Of a DNA stretch of 64,000 nt, positions 1 through 5,577 are shown piece by piece. This DNA is from Lachnospiraceae bacterium C10. Its GTDB lineage: Bacteria > Bacillota > Clostridia > Lachnospirales > Lachnospiraceae. Below the pieces are notes generated by a model. It saw nothing but the letters and a program-made list of their open reading frames with translations, was not told the DNA's origin and did no database searches. Numbering within the stretch: position 1 is the stretch's first letter; the number at the start of each line of letters is the position of its first letter. The stretch lies in the NCBI GenBank assembly GCA_900100095.1, contig FMTN01000006.1, forward strand, positions 124,001-188,000. Reading direction: 5' to 3'. A program made the position numbers and the translations under genes.

Positions 1-1
1 G

Positions 2-781
2 GCGATTTATCAGGAGGCTCGTGAAACACAGCTTTATCATATCAACGAACCGGGACCCGGAATCTTTATTGCAGAAAGTCCTAATGTTATTGTAAGAGCC
101 TTAGATGCGGGATATGAGCCCTTATCTTTTTTCATGGATACCGGACAATGGGAGAAGGCAGAACATCTTTTACAGGATCAGGTGAAGGATGATTGTATCT
201 GTTATGTAGCTGAAAAAGAGGTTATGCAACAGATTACAGGATTTCCTATGACGAGGGGAATGCTCTGTGCCATGCAAAGGAAAGAGCTTCCTTCTTTTGA
301 AGAGATCTGCAAGGATGCCAGACGGATTGTTGTACTTGAAAATGTGATGAATCCAACCAATGTGGGAGCCATTATGCGGTCGGCTGCAGCCATGGGAATG
401 GATGCCGTGGTATTGACCCATGGGTGTTCGGACCCGCTTTATCGGCGGACCATACGTGTCAGCATGGGGACGGTCTTTCAGATTCCCTGGACGGTTTTGC
501 CAAAAGAGAAGGAGAAAGAGATTCCAACAGATTTGCAGCGAATTCAGTCTCTGGGATTTAAAACCGCAGCTATGGCGCTTTGCGAGGATACAAAGCCGAT
601 TAATGATCCGACTTTAAAAAGGGAAGATAAAATAGCGATTCTTATGGGATCAGAGTCCGAAGGATTGAAACCTCATACCATAGAACATAGTGATTACCGG
701 ATAAAAATTCCTATGGCACATGGTGTGGATTCCTTGAATGTTGCCGCAGCATGTGCTGTTGCATGCTGGGAGTTACAATAG
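2..781 (+). CDS. SpoU/TrmH-family RNA 2'-O-methyltransferase, 5'-truncated by window edge
   Basis: The reading frame is open from base 2 and runs in frame into an internal ATG at 134, so the start lies outside the window and 259 residues are visible. The C-terminal SPOUT domain shows its three motifs: NPTNVGAIMRSA (motif 1, binding-site Asn and Arg), ILMGSESEGL (motif 2) and IPMAHGVDSLNVAAACAV (motif 3). These form the knotted SAM-binding site of TrmH-like enzymes that methylate ribose 2'-OH in rRNA or tRNA. The segment upstream of ATG 134 (INEPGPGIF, IVRALDAGYEPLSF) looks like the N-terminal substrate-recognition part. The exact RNA target cannot be told from the sequence. A strong terminator follows. 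Confidence 0.9.
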   Translation, partial: AIYQEARETQLYHINEPGPGIFIAESPNVIVRALDAGYEPLSFFMDTGQWEKAEHLLQDQVKDDCICYVAEKEVMQQITGFPMTRGMLCAMQRKELPSFEEICKDARRIVVLENVMNPTNVGAIMRSAAAMGMDAVVLTHGCSDPLYRRTIRVSMGTVFQIPWTVLPKEKEKEIPTDLQRIQSLGFKTAAMALCEDTKPINDPTLKREDKIAILMGSESEGLKPHTIEHSDYRIKIPMAHGVDSLNVAAACAVACWELQ

Positions 782-798
782 AAGACAGATGAAATGAA

Positions 799-838
799 AA
801 GATTCATTGTACCTGCGGGAACAATGGATCTTTTTTTT
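799..838 (+). terminator. Rho-independent terminator after the methyltransferase gene
   Basis: A 12-bp stem (AAGATTCATTGT / ACAATGGATCTT, one G-T pair) with a 10-nt loop is followed directly by a run of T residues ending at 838. It lies 18 bases after the stop codon of the methyltransferase gene. Confidence 0.85.
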
Positions 839-854
839 AACTCAGTCGGGGTAC
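835..854 (+). repeat. 20-bp copy of the start of the 5157-5285 repeat
   Basis: TTTTAACTCAGTCGGGGTAC here is identical to the first 20 bases of the hairpin-rich repeat at 5157-5176. The rest of that element is absent, so this looks like a truncated copy. It starts in the T-run of the terminator just described. Confidence 0.7.
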
Positions 855-901
855 ATCCTTTACTGCTTTTTATGTGGAAATATAGAAAATTTTTGATCAG
901 A

Positions 902-1162
902 TCAATGAGAAGTGTTCATATCTAACAAAGTATCACAACTGACATTTAATACTTGGGCAATTACTTTGAGTTCAATATCTGTTACAAAGCGTGCACCGGA
1001 TTCAATTCTTTGAATAGCGTTCTTATCAACATCGAGTCCTTGGATCTGGAGCATATCAGCAAATTTGCGTTGAGAGGTCTTTTCTGGAAGTTGTAATCGT
1101 AGTTCTTTGATCTTGTGACCACAAATATTATTAGAACCATTAACTGACTTATTTTTGTACAT
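902..1162 (-). CDS. small XRE-family (Cro/C1-type HTH) transcriptional regulator
   Basis: This 86-residue protein is nearly all helix-turn-helix domain. KIKELRLQL starts helix 1, QRKFADML is the scaffold helix, and DKNAIQRIESGARF is the recognition helix with the IESG-type turn typical of the Xre/C1 family. The C-terminal VIAQVLNVSCDTLLD is the usual last helix. The ATG at 1162 follows an AAGGAGC ribosome site. The gene is divergent from the secreted Big_2 protein gene, and the shared spacer holds two palindromes with a common half-site (1192-1216 and 1248-1266). This suggests autoregulation and control of the neighbour, though that is inference. No toxin or phage gene is adjacent. Confidence 0.85.
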   Translation of the reverse strand: MYKNKSVNGSNNICGHKIKELRLQLPEKTSQRKFADMLQIQGLDVDKNAIQRIESGARFVTDIELKVIAQVLNVSCDTLLDMNTSH

Positions 1163-1191
1163 AGAATAGCTCCTTTTAAAAGCTCCTTTTG

Positions 1192-1266
1192 AAATGACAT
1201 CAAGTGATTGTCATTTTAAAAAGTGTATGATAAAATGAAGGGAAGAATGACATCTAGTAGATGTCA
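1192..1266. promoter_or_regulatory. paired palindromes, candidate operators of the XRE regulator
   Basis: Site A (1192-1216) is the inverted repeat AAATGACA-N9-TGTCATTT. Site B (1248-1266) is TGACATCT-AGT-AGATGTCA. Both contain the half-site TGACA. Site A overlaps the -35 of the rightward promoter at 1208-1236, and site B lies just past its expected start point, an arrangement suited to repression by a dimeric HTH protein. Confidence 0.6.
1208..1236 (+). promoter_or_regulatory. sigma-A-type promoter for the Big_2 protein gene
   Basis: TTGTCA (1208-1213), a 17-bp spacer and TAAAAT (1231-1236) are close to consensus. Transcription would start near 1243 and leave a leader of about 110 bases before the ATG at 1353. 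The leader contains a minute start-stop ORF (M-K-K) at 1297 behind GGAGTGGTG, of unknown meaning. Confidence 0.55.
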
Positions 1267-1352
1267 AAAATAAAGAGCATTTTGTAGGGAGTGGTGATGA
1301 AAAAATAAGTTAATGTAGTTACAGTGGTTCAAGCAAAGAGAGGATAAAAGGA

Positions 1353-2171
1353 ATGAACAAAAAAATGAAATCTATTAAAAAAGGGATAGCATTGGTTATG
1401 GCTATTGCTGTTGCATTCTGTGCAGTTCCTGCAATCAATGCAAACGCAGCTGTAAAGCTTAACAAAACCAAGGTGAGCATTGGTGTGGGAGAGACTTTTC
1501 AGCTGAAGCTTAATGGTGCTAAAAGCGTCAAGTGGTCTACTTCTGATAAGAAGGTAGCTTCTGTATCCGCTAAGGGTAAAGTAAAAGGAATAAAGGCAGG
1601 AAAAGCTACTATAACTGCATTGAATTCTACAACCAAGAAAACATACAAATGTAAAATTACAGTATTAAAAACTTTTGGTTATGACAAAAAGAAGTTCCTT
1701 ACAGGACATGATTTTTTTTCATATAATGGAACATTAGTTGCTGGTTCAACATACTATATGGATGGTATTAAGCTTACCGGAGAAGTATGGGATAATGGCG
1801 AAGGATATCAAGGCGTAGCGTTAGATAATAAACTCGATGATGGTAAGCATACTCTTACAATCAAAAAATCCGGATACAAAACATTTACACTTACATTTAC
1901 TCTTGAAACTGTAGTCTATGATACTATAGTCATTGATGAGCCTATGGTCCATGAGGGAACTTTATATCTCTTCATGAATCCAGCAGTTGAAGATAAGGTT
2001 ACTGCATATGTACTGGATGGCACAAGCGTAACACCCAAGTTAGATGGCATGAATGGCGATGGTTATTATTGTGCTGATATTGATGTATCAAAACTGTCAA
2101 AAGGTGAACATACCATTAAAATTTCTGCTGAAGGATTTGATGATGAGACAGTTACATTCACTATAGAATAA
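1353..2171 (+). CDS. secreted protein with one bacterial Ig-like (Big_2) domain
   Basis: The 272-residue protein begins with a typical signal peptide: basic MNKKMKSIKKG, a hydrophobic core to about residue 28, then an AxA-type site near NANAA. Residues about 33-106 form a Big_2 domain (LNKTKVSIGVGETFQL, WSTSDKKVASVSAKGKVKGIKAGKATITA), common in surface proteins of gut clostridia. The rest is unrecognised but looks like two further beta-rich modules, each ending in a similar phrase (GKHTLTIKKSGYKTFTLTF and GEHTIKISAEGFDDETVTF). No sortase motif or transmembrane anchor is seen, so it is probably released or held non-covalently. AGAGAGG lies upstream of the ATG. Codon use is more AT-rich than in the core genes, which fits an accessory gene. 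Confidence 0.8.
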   Translation: MNKKMKSIKKGIALVMAIAVAFCAVPAINANAAVKLNKTKVSIGVGETFQLKLNGAKSVKWSTSDKKVASVSAKGKVKGIKAGKATITALNSTTKKTYKCKITVLKTFGYDKKKFLTGHDFFSYNGTLVAGSTYYMDGIKLTGEVWDNGEGYQGVALDNKLDDGKHTLTIKKSGYKTFTLTFTLETVVYDTIVIDEPMVHEGTLYLFMNPAVEDKVTAYVLDGTSVTPKLDGMNGDGYYCADIDVSKLSKGEHTIKISAEGFDDETVTFTIE

Positions 2172-2230
2172 CATAAAAGGGATATATCTTCAGTCAACAA
2201 TAAATGGTATAGGAAACCCTAGAAGAATTA

Positions 2231-2280
2231 TAGCCGGGATAAGTCTGATATCGGACTTATCCCGGCTATTTGATATGTTT
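2231..2280 (+). terminator. Rho-independent terminator of the Big_2 protein gene
   Basis: A perfect 15-bp stem (TAGCCGGGATAAGTC at 2231-2245 with its complement at 2254-2268) and 8-nt loop are followed by a T-rich stretch. It lies about 60 bases after the stop. Confidence 0.85.
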
Positions 2281-2340
2281 TACGGTTTTTCATGATATCT
2301 CCTTTGCACTATAGTATCTGCTGGAAAGGAGGTGATCTAA

Positions 2341-2418
2341 ATGGCTAATAGAGAAGAGTTGGATGATCTCTTGTGGAACATCTTTAATGCATCAGAAAAA
2401 AGTACGCAATTAAATTGA
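2341..2418 (+). CDS. 25-aa ORF behind a perfect Shine-Dalgarno, probably a truncated gene
   Basis: GGAAAGGAGGTGATCTAA leads straight into ATG at 2341, one of the best ribosome sites in the window. The frame encodes MANREELDDLLWNIFNASEK and a few more residues, then stops at 2416-2418 just before the 21-bp tandem repeats. The acidic, tryptophan-containing start looks like the N-terminus of a longer protein cut off by an insertion or deletion at about 2420. No family was recognised. Confidence 0.4.
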   Translation: MANREELDDLLWNIFNASEKSTQLN

Positions 2419-2420
2419 GT

Positions 2421-2462
2421 AAAATGTCCGTTTTCTGCTGAAAAATGTCCGTTTTCTGCTGA
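2421..2462 (+). repeat. two exact 21-bp tandem repeats, possible remnant IS end
   Basis: A 21-base unit beginning AAAATGTCCG and ending TTTCTGCTGA occurs twice without a gap (2421-2441, 2442-2462). Short tandem repeats containing TGTCC are found at the tips of IS21-family elements as transposase binding sites, so this could be a leftover end. That link is inference, since no istA or istB sequence is present. Confidence 0.6.
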
Positions 2463-2490
2463 GGATATTGTATAAAAAAATAGGTGTGGT

Positions 2491-2550
2491 ATAACGGACG
2501 CAAGCGCCCGTTATCGTCGGCCGTCGTCAAATGCAAATAAATTTGCATTT
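2491..2550 (+). repeat. two adjacent hairpins in the debris region
   Basis: ATAACGGACG-CAAG-CGCCCGTTAT (2491-2514) is a stem with one mismatch. AAATGCAAAT-AA-ATTTGCATTT (2529-2550) is a perfect 10-bp stem. Neither has a T-tract, so they are not obvious terminators. A TGG-TATAGT extended -10 lies just downstream (about 2566-2574), and may drive the small membrane peptide at 2681. Confidence 0.5.
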
Positions 2551-2680
2551 TCCTCGTGGCTTTATGGTATAGTAAAACCGTTGACGAAAGGGACAGAGAA
2601 CGATGATTGAGAAACGGTTACACATGATATAAACGTTGCAAAGCGTTTTGATAAAGTTATCAATCTAAAGGAGGCTTAGA

Positions 2681-2836
2681 ATGGGCTTTTGGATCATGAT
2701 TTTTTCTTTTATTTTTGGCATAATGCTTGTTTCTGTAGGCATTAGATATAGAAAGAAGAAAATGTGTTCGATTGTTTCTTCTGTTATAGGGATACTTTTC
2801 ATCATATTTTCTATTTATTTAGCTTTACCAAAATAA
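2681..2836 (+). CDS. 51-aa membrane peptide of unknown function
   Basis: ATG at 2681 follows a strong AAAGGAGG site at good spacing. The peptide has two hydrophobic segments (about residues 2-20 and 31-48) separated by a basic RYRKKK turn, so it is probably a two-helix hairpin in the cytoplasmic membrane. It stands alone between mobile-element remnants and has a clear terminator 90 bases downstream. Hydrophobic peptides of this size include type I toxins and small membrane regulators, but no family was recognised and no antisense RNA gene can be proven. Its AT-rich codon use fits its neighbourhood. Confidence 0.6.
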   Translation: MGFWIMIFSFIFGIMLVSVGIRYRKKKMCSIVSSVIGILFIIFSIYLALPK

Positions 2837-2926
2837 AAGAGTGATGCTGATGAAGACAGGTCTAAAGAAATATTCTGCAAGGAAAAGGAAGGAACCGATA
2901 CAGGTTGCATCATGACCTATACCTGG

Positions 2927-2965
2927 AAACAGCCGTTAATCATTATTGATTAACGGCTGTTTCAG
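2927..2965 (+). terminator. Rho-independent terminator downstream of the membrane peptide
   Basis: AAACAGCCGTTAAT (2927-2940) pairs perfectly with ATTAACGGCTGTTT (2949-2962) across an 8-nt loop, with a short T end. It lies between the small ORF and the IS605-like element. Confidence 0.75.
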
Positions 2966-2979
2966 TCTCATCATTGAAT

Positions 2980-3185
2980 TGAAGTGAACTACTCCGACTT
3001 ATAGAAGTCGGAGCTTCCTGCTTCAACCACTACTGCGTTGGCTACGATGATACGCAACTCAATGTCTTACACAATGTCCACAGGCGTATGAGTTCGGGCT
3101 ATTCCATCCCTACTGTAATATTTGGTTAATGCTGTGTTATTCGCAATTTATTCCACCACCTACAGCGGTGGGGGATTTCTTGCTC
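2980..3185 (-). mobile_element. gene-less IS200/IS605-type element (both ends, omega-RNA-like right end)
   Basis: Read on the minus strand, the segment begins with a left-end hairpin around CCACCGCTGTAGGTGG (about 3156-3171) preceded by AAATCCCC. It ends in a right-end hairpin CTCCGACTT-CTAT-AAGTCGGAG (2992-3013) followed by TAGTTCAC. This pair resembles the subterminal palindromes of clostridial IS200/IS605 and tnpB-bearing elements. The 140 bases between them look like the 3' tail of such an element (GCCTGTGGACATTGTG, GGTTGAAGCAGGAAGCTCC), where tnpB ends and the omega-RNA scaffold lies. All frames are broken by stops, so no tnpA or tnpB survives. The element ends about 10 bases from the lexA stop codon. 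Exact boundaries are approximate. Confidence 0.65.
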
Positions 3186-3193
3186 ACGGCGTG

Positions 3194-3808
3194 TTAAAAG
3201 AAACGTAATACACCAAATACCTTACCAAGGATTTGACAATCCGGCAAAAGGATTGGATCCATCTGATCATTCTCCGGCTGTAGACGGATATGATCATCTT
3301 CCCTGTAGAATGTCTTAACAGTGGCAGAATCATCTACAAGAGCAACAACCATATCACCGTTCTTGGCATCACGACACTGTTCAACCATAATCATGTCACC
3401 ATCTAAAATTCCGGCATTAATCATACTTTCACCCTTTACACGGAGCATAAAGGTCTGTTCCTTCGGAACATATTCTGATGGAATCGGGAAATAGTTGTCG
3501 ATGTTAGAAACAGCCAATAAAGGTTGACCGGCTGCAACTGTACCGACAAGCGGCATATTGACAACCTCACGACGTACTAAATTGAAATTATCATCAATAA
3601 TTTCTATCGCTCTAGGCTTTGTTGGATCACGATGAATATATCCATTCTTCTCGAGTGTATTTAAGTGTGAAAACACAGAAGAAGTAGATTTTAAATTAAC
3701 TGCCTCACCAATTTCACGAACAGATGGTGGGTATCCCTTGTTCAAAATCTCTTGCTTAAGAAAGTCAAGGATTTCCTGCTGTTTTGGTGAAATTTTACCG
3801 TAACTCAT
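3194..3808 (-). CDS. lexA: LexA, SOS repressor
   Basis: The 204-residue protein has the full LexA layout. Residues about 1-65 are the winged HTH (QQEILDFLKQEI, PPSVREIGEAV, STSSVFSHLNTLEKNGYI). The self-cleavage site is the Ala93-Gly94 bond in VGTVAAGQP, and the peptidase domain has the Ser128 nucleophile (VKGESM) and Lys165 base (ATVKTF). It represses DNA-damage genes until RecA filaments trigger its cleavage. It is divergent from a YneA-like gene, as in Bacillus. The ATG at 3808 follows AAGGAGG. The 3' side abuts an IS605-like remnant, and no separate terminator was seen. Confidence 0.98.
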   Translation of the reverse strand: MSYGKISPKQQEILDFLKQEILNKGYPPSVREIGEAVNLKSTSSVFSHLNTLEKNGYIHRDPTKPRAIEIIDDNFNLVRREVVNMPLVGTVAAGQPLLAVSNIDNYFPIPSEYVPKEQTFMLRVKGESMINAGILDGDMIMVEQCRDAKNGDMVVALVDDSATVKTFYREDDHIRLQPENDQMDPILLPDCQILGKVFGVLRFF

Positions 3809-3857
3809 AGAATTTCCTCCTTGCTTAGATGTGTATCCCTAGCAAATTATCAAATAT

Positions 3858-3886
3858 AGTCTATCATAAAAGAACACACATTTCAA
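3858..3886 (-). promoter_or_regulatory. likely lexA promoter
   Basis: On the minus strand TTGAAA (3881-3886), 17 bp and TAGACT (3858-3863) form a moderate sigma-A promoter ending about 50 bases before the ATG. A degenerate LexA-box-like GAACACACATTTC (+ strand, 3872-3884) lies within it and could serve autoregulation, but it is a weak match. Confidence 0.5.
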
Positions 3887-3920
3887 ACAGAGATTCCAAA
3901 AATTCGTTCGTGGAAAGCGG

Positions 3921-3978
3921 TTGACAAACTATTGTTCGCTCAATATAATAAGAACAAAGGTTCACGAACGAAAGTTTT
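3921..3978 (+). promoter_or_regulatory. consensus promoter with SOS (LexA/Cheo) boxes
   Basis: TTGACA (3921-3926), a 17-bp spacer and TATAAT (3944-3949) match the sigma-A consensus exactly. GAAC-AAAG-GTTC (3952-3963) fits the Gram-positive LexA box GAAC-N4-GTTC and covers the transcription start. A second partial box, GAAC-GAAA-GTTT, follows at 3966-3977. A strong promoter blocked by LexA is what an SOS-induced gene needs. Confidence 0.85.
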
Positions 3979-4007
3979 GTATATCAGGTACAAGGAGTGT
4001 GATTCGT

Positions 4008-4340
4008 ATGAATAGAAAAGCAAAGACTTATCCGGTTTGTGTTAAGGTTGCCAGACGCCGTAGAATCGTATTATTAGGGGCTCTTTCCCTTTTATGGTTA
4101 TTTGTATTACTAAGAGGAGCAGCAGGGATGTTATCCTATGCTAATGCGCCGACACAACCTTCTTCCTATGTGCAGCTTGAGATAGCAAGCGGAGATACAT
4201 TGGATTCGATTGTAACAGACTATTGTAACGACAAGCTGGATTACCGTTCCTTTAAGCGGGAAGTCGTTCAATTGAATCATCTGATGGATGAGGACAATAT
4301 TCATACCGGATCCTATCTTTTGATTCCCGTCTATGAATGA
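4008..4340 (+). CDS. YneA-like SOS cell-division inhibitor (membrane anchor plus LysM)
   Basis: The ATG at 4008 lies behind CAAGGAGTG. The same frame is open back to a TTG at 3921, but that TTG is the promoter -35, so 4008 is the start. The 110-residue protein has a basic cytoplasmic tail, one transmembrane helix (about residues 24-42) and a C-terminal LysM-like domain (SGDTLDSIVTDYC to GSYLLIPVY). This is the layout of Bacillus YneA, which halts division after DNA damage. Divergence from lexA and the LexA boxes support that role. The family match is by architecture and context rather than strong sequence identity. Confidence 0.8.
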   Translation: MNRKAKTYPVCVKVARRRRIVLLGALSLLWLFVLLRGAAGMLSYANAPTQPSSYVQLEIASGDTLDSIVTDYCNDKLDYRSFKREVVQLNHLMDEDNIHTGSYLLIPVYE

Positions 4341-4388
4341 TCCGTATTCGTATATTATTGTATGTTGGACATTCTTATTTCTTTATAG

Positions 4389-4417
4389 TTGCGTCTATCA
4401 TCCAATATGGGTATAAT
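4389..4417 (+). promoter_or_regulatory. promoter immediately before the acyltransferase start codon
   Basis: TTGCGT (4389-4394), a 17-bp spacer and TATAAT (4412-4417) lie so close to the ATG at 4425 that transcription would start at or next to the A of the start codon. No ribosome site fits in between. Confidence 0.6.
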
Positions 4418-4424
4418 TTAAGTT

Positions 4425-5156
4425 ATGTTACGATTCATTTATGTTATTATTGCAAATTTATTTCGAGCTCCATGGATTATACCGAAGATGAGAAGAATGG
4501 CTTCTCATCCGGATTCGTATTCCTTCTCCGAGCGATATGCTCTGGCACAGCAGATGATTCGCTATATGGCAGCTTCCGGACGAATTACAACAGAAGTTGA
4601 AGGAGTAGAGAATCTCCCTTCCGAAGGTGGCTATATTATGTTTCCGAATCATCAGGGGAAGTATGATGCGTTAGGAATCATTCTTTCACATCCATCGCCA
4701 TGTTCTTTTGTTATGGATAAAATGAAATCGCGTAGATTCCTGATTAACGAACTTGTACGTTTGTTATATGCCAAGCGTCTTAAGATTAAAGATCCAAGGG
4801 ATGGCTTTAAGATTATGAATCAGATTGCACGGGATGTATCAAACGGGTCAAAATACATTCTTTTCTCGGAAGGTGGTTATCATCATAATCATAACCATGT
4901 ATGCGATTTTCATCCCGGAAGCTTTAAATGCGCTATATGGTCGAAGTCGCCCATTGTACCGGTTGTATTGATCGATTCCTATAAGGTATTCAACAGTCTT
5001 AGCTTTGGACCTGTTTCTACTAAGGTTATTTTCTTAAAGCCGATTACATTTCAGGAATATCATCATATGAAGACACCGGAACTTGCCCGTATGGTTCGTG
5101 GGCGCATTATTGAATGTATGGCACAGCACGGTGTGGATGGATCGTCATCACGTTGA
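4425..5156 (+). CDS. PlsC-like 1-acylglycerol-phosphate acyltransferase family protein
   Basis: The 243-residue protein has the acyltransferase catalytic motif H-x4-D (His76 and Asp81 in FPNHQGKYD) and a later LFSEGGY block equivalent to the FPEGTRS substrate motif. It probably transfers a fatty acyl chain to lysophosphatidate or a related acceptor at the inner face of the membrane. The hydrophobic N-terminus (RFIYVIIANLF) fits membrane association. The start at 4425 has no ribosome site and sits 8 bases behind a TATAAT, so it may be leaderless. Internal Met22 and Met25 are alternatives but also lack good sites. It follows the YneA-like gene by 84 bases with its own promoter. Confidence 0.85.
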   Translation: MLRFIYVIIANLFRAPWIIPKMRRMASHPDSYSFSERYALAQQMIRYMAASGRITTEVEGVENLPSEGGYIMFPNHQGKYDALGIILSHPSPCSFVMDKMKSRRFLINELVRLLYAKRLKIKDPRDGFKIMNQIARDVSNGSKYILFSEGGYHHNHNHVCDFHPGSFKCAIWSKSPIVPVVLIDSYKVFNSLSFGPVSTKVIFLKPITFQEYHHMKTPELARMVRGRIIECMAQHGVDGSSSR

Positions 5157-5285
5157 TTTTAACTCAGTCGGGGTACAAGCTCCGACTGAGTTAAACGCTC
5201 CGCGAGGATGCGCACGGATTCGGACAGGAATTTGTCTGCTGAAGCAGACCCGAATCCGGCGCGCAAGACTCGCGAGCGAGTCTTG
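5157..5285 (+). repeat. three-hairpin intergenic repeat element
   Basis: Directly after the plsC-like stop lie three hairpins in series. Hairpin 1 is TTAACTCAGTCGG (5159-5171) with its complement at 5182-5194. Hairpin 2 is CGGATTCGG (5215-5223) with CCGAATCCG (5250-5258), enclosing an inner GTCTGC/GCAGAC stem. Hairpin 3 is CAAGACTCGC-GA-GCGAGTCTTG (5264-5285). It is more GC-rich than its surroundings. The first 20 bases recur at 835-854. It looks like a dispersed REP-like element, transcribed here as the 3' end of the acyltransferase mRNA. Confidence 0.7.
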
Positions 5286-5323
5286 ACTATGAATCTTTGG
5301 TAGAAAGTGGAATATGACAGAGT

Positions 5324-5360
5324 AAGGGAGTTGTATGGTTACAACTCCTTTCATTGATTT
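5324..5360 (+). terminator. Rho-independent terminator of the acyltransferase transcript
   Basis: GGAGTTGT (5327-5334), loop ATGGTT and ACAACTCC (5341-5348) form a perfect stem that can extend by A/G-T pairs into the following T-rich TTTCATTGATTTTG. Confidence 0.75.
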
Positions 5361-5421
5361 TGTCAGCATAGGTTTCCGTGGTAGTAGAACAAGAGATATA
5401 ACTTCGTGTAGGAGTACATTT

Positions 5422-5459
5422 CTATCTAGCGGTTAAATATCAGTTTATCCGCTAGATAG
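5422..5459 (+). repeat. 11-bp perfect inverted repeat upstream of the recombinase gene
   Basis: CTATCTAGCGG (5422-5432) and CCGCTAGATAG (5449-5459) are separated by 16 bases. The arms are AT/GC mixed and no T-tract follows, so it does not look like a terminator. Spaced 11-bp inverted arms resemble a tyrosine-recombinase core site, and the gene starts 119 bases downstream, but this function is only a guess. The rest of 5361-5577 holds nothing else recognisable apart from a possible weak -10 (TATAGTAT). Confidence 0.45.
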
Positions 5460-5577
5460 TATATAAAAGAAGAGAAAAACGGACAAGTCGGCCATTTCAT
5501 GCCTCTTTCTTGCCTTTCGTCTCAGGGATAAGCTATAGTATGTATGTTGTAATAGAAAGAATGATTGGAGAACCATT

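Noticed and set aside
2480-2560. Retron-like or other reverse-transcriptase RNA
   Set aside because: The hairpins are suggestive, but there is no reverse transcriptase gene nearby and no priming G context was found.
2844-2915. Short basic ORF after the 51-aa peptide
   Set aside because: About 21-23 codons with a poor ribosome site and no other support.
3921-4007. Upstream extension of the YneA-like frame to a TTG at 3921
   Set aside because: The extension covers the promoter -35, -10 and LexA boxes, so it cannot be translated from that promoter; ATG 4008 has the ribosome site.
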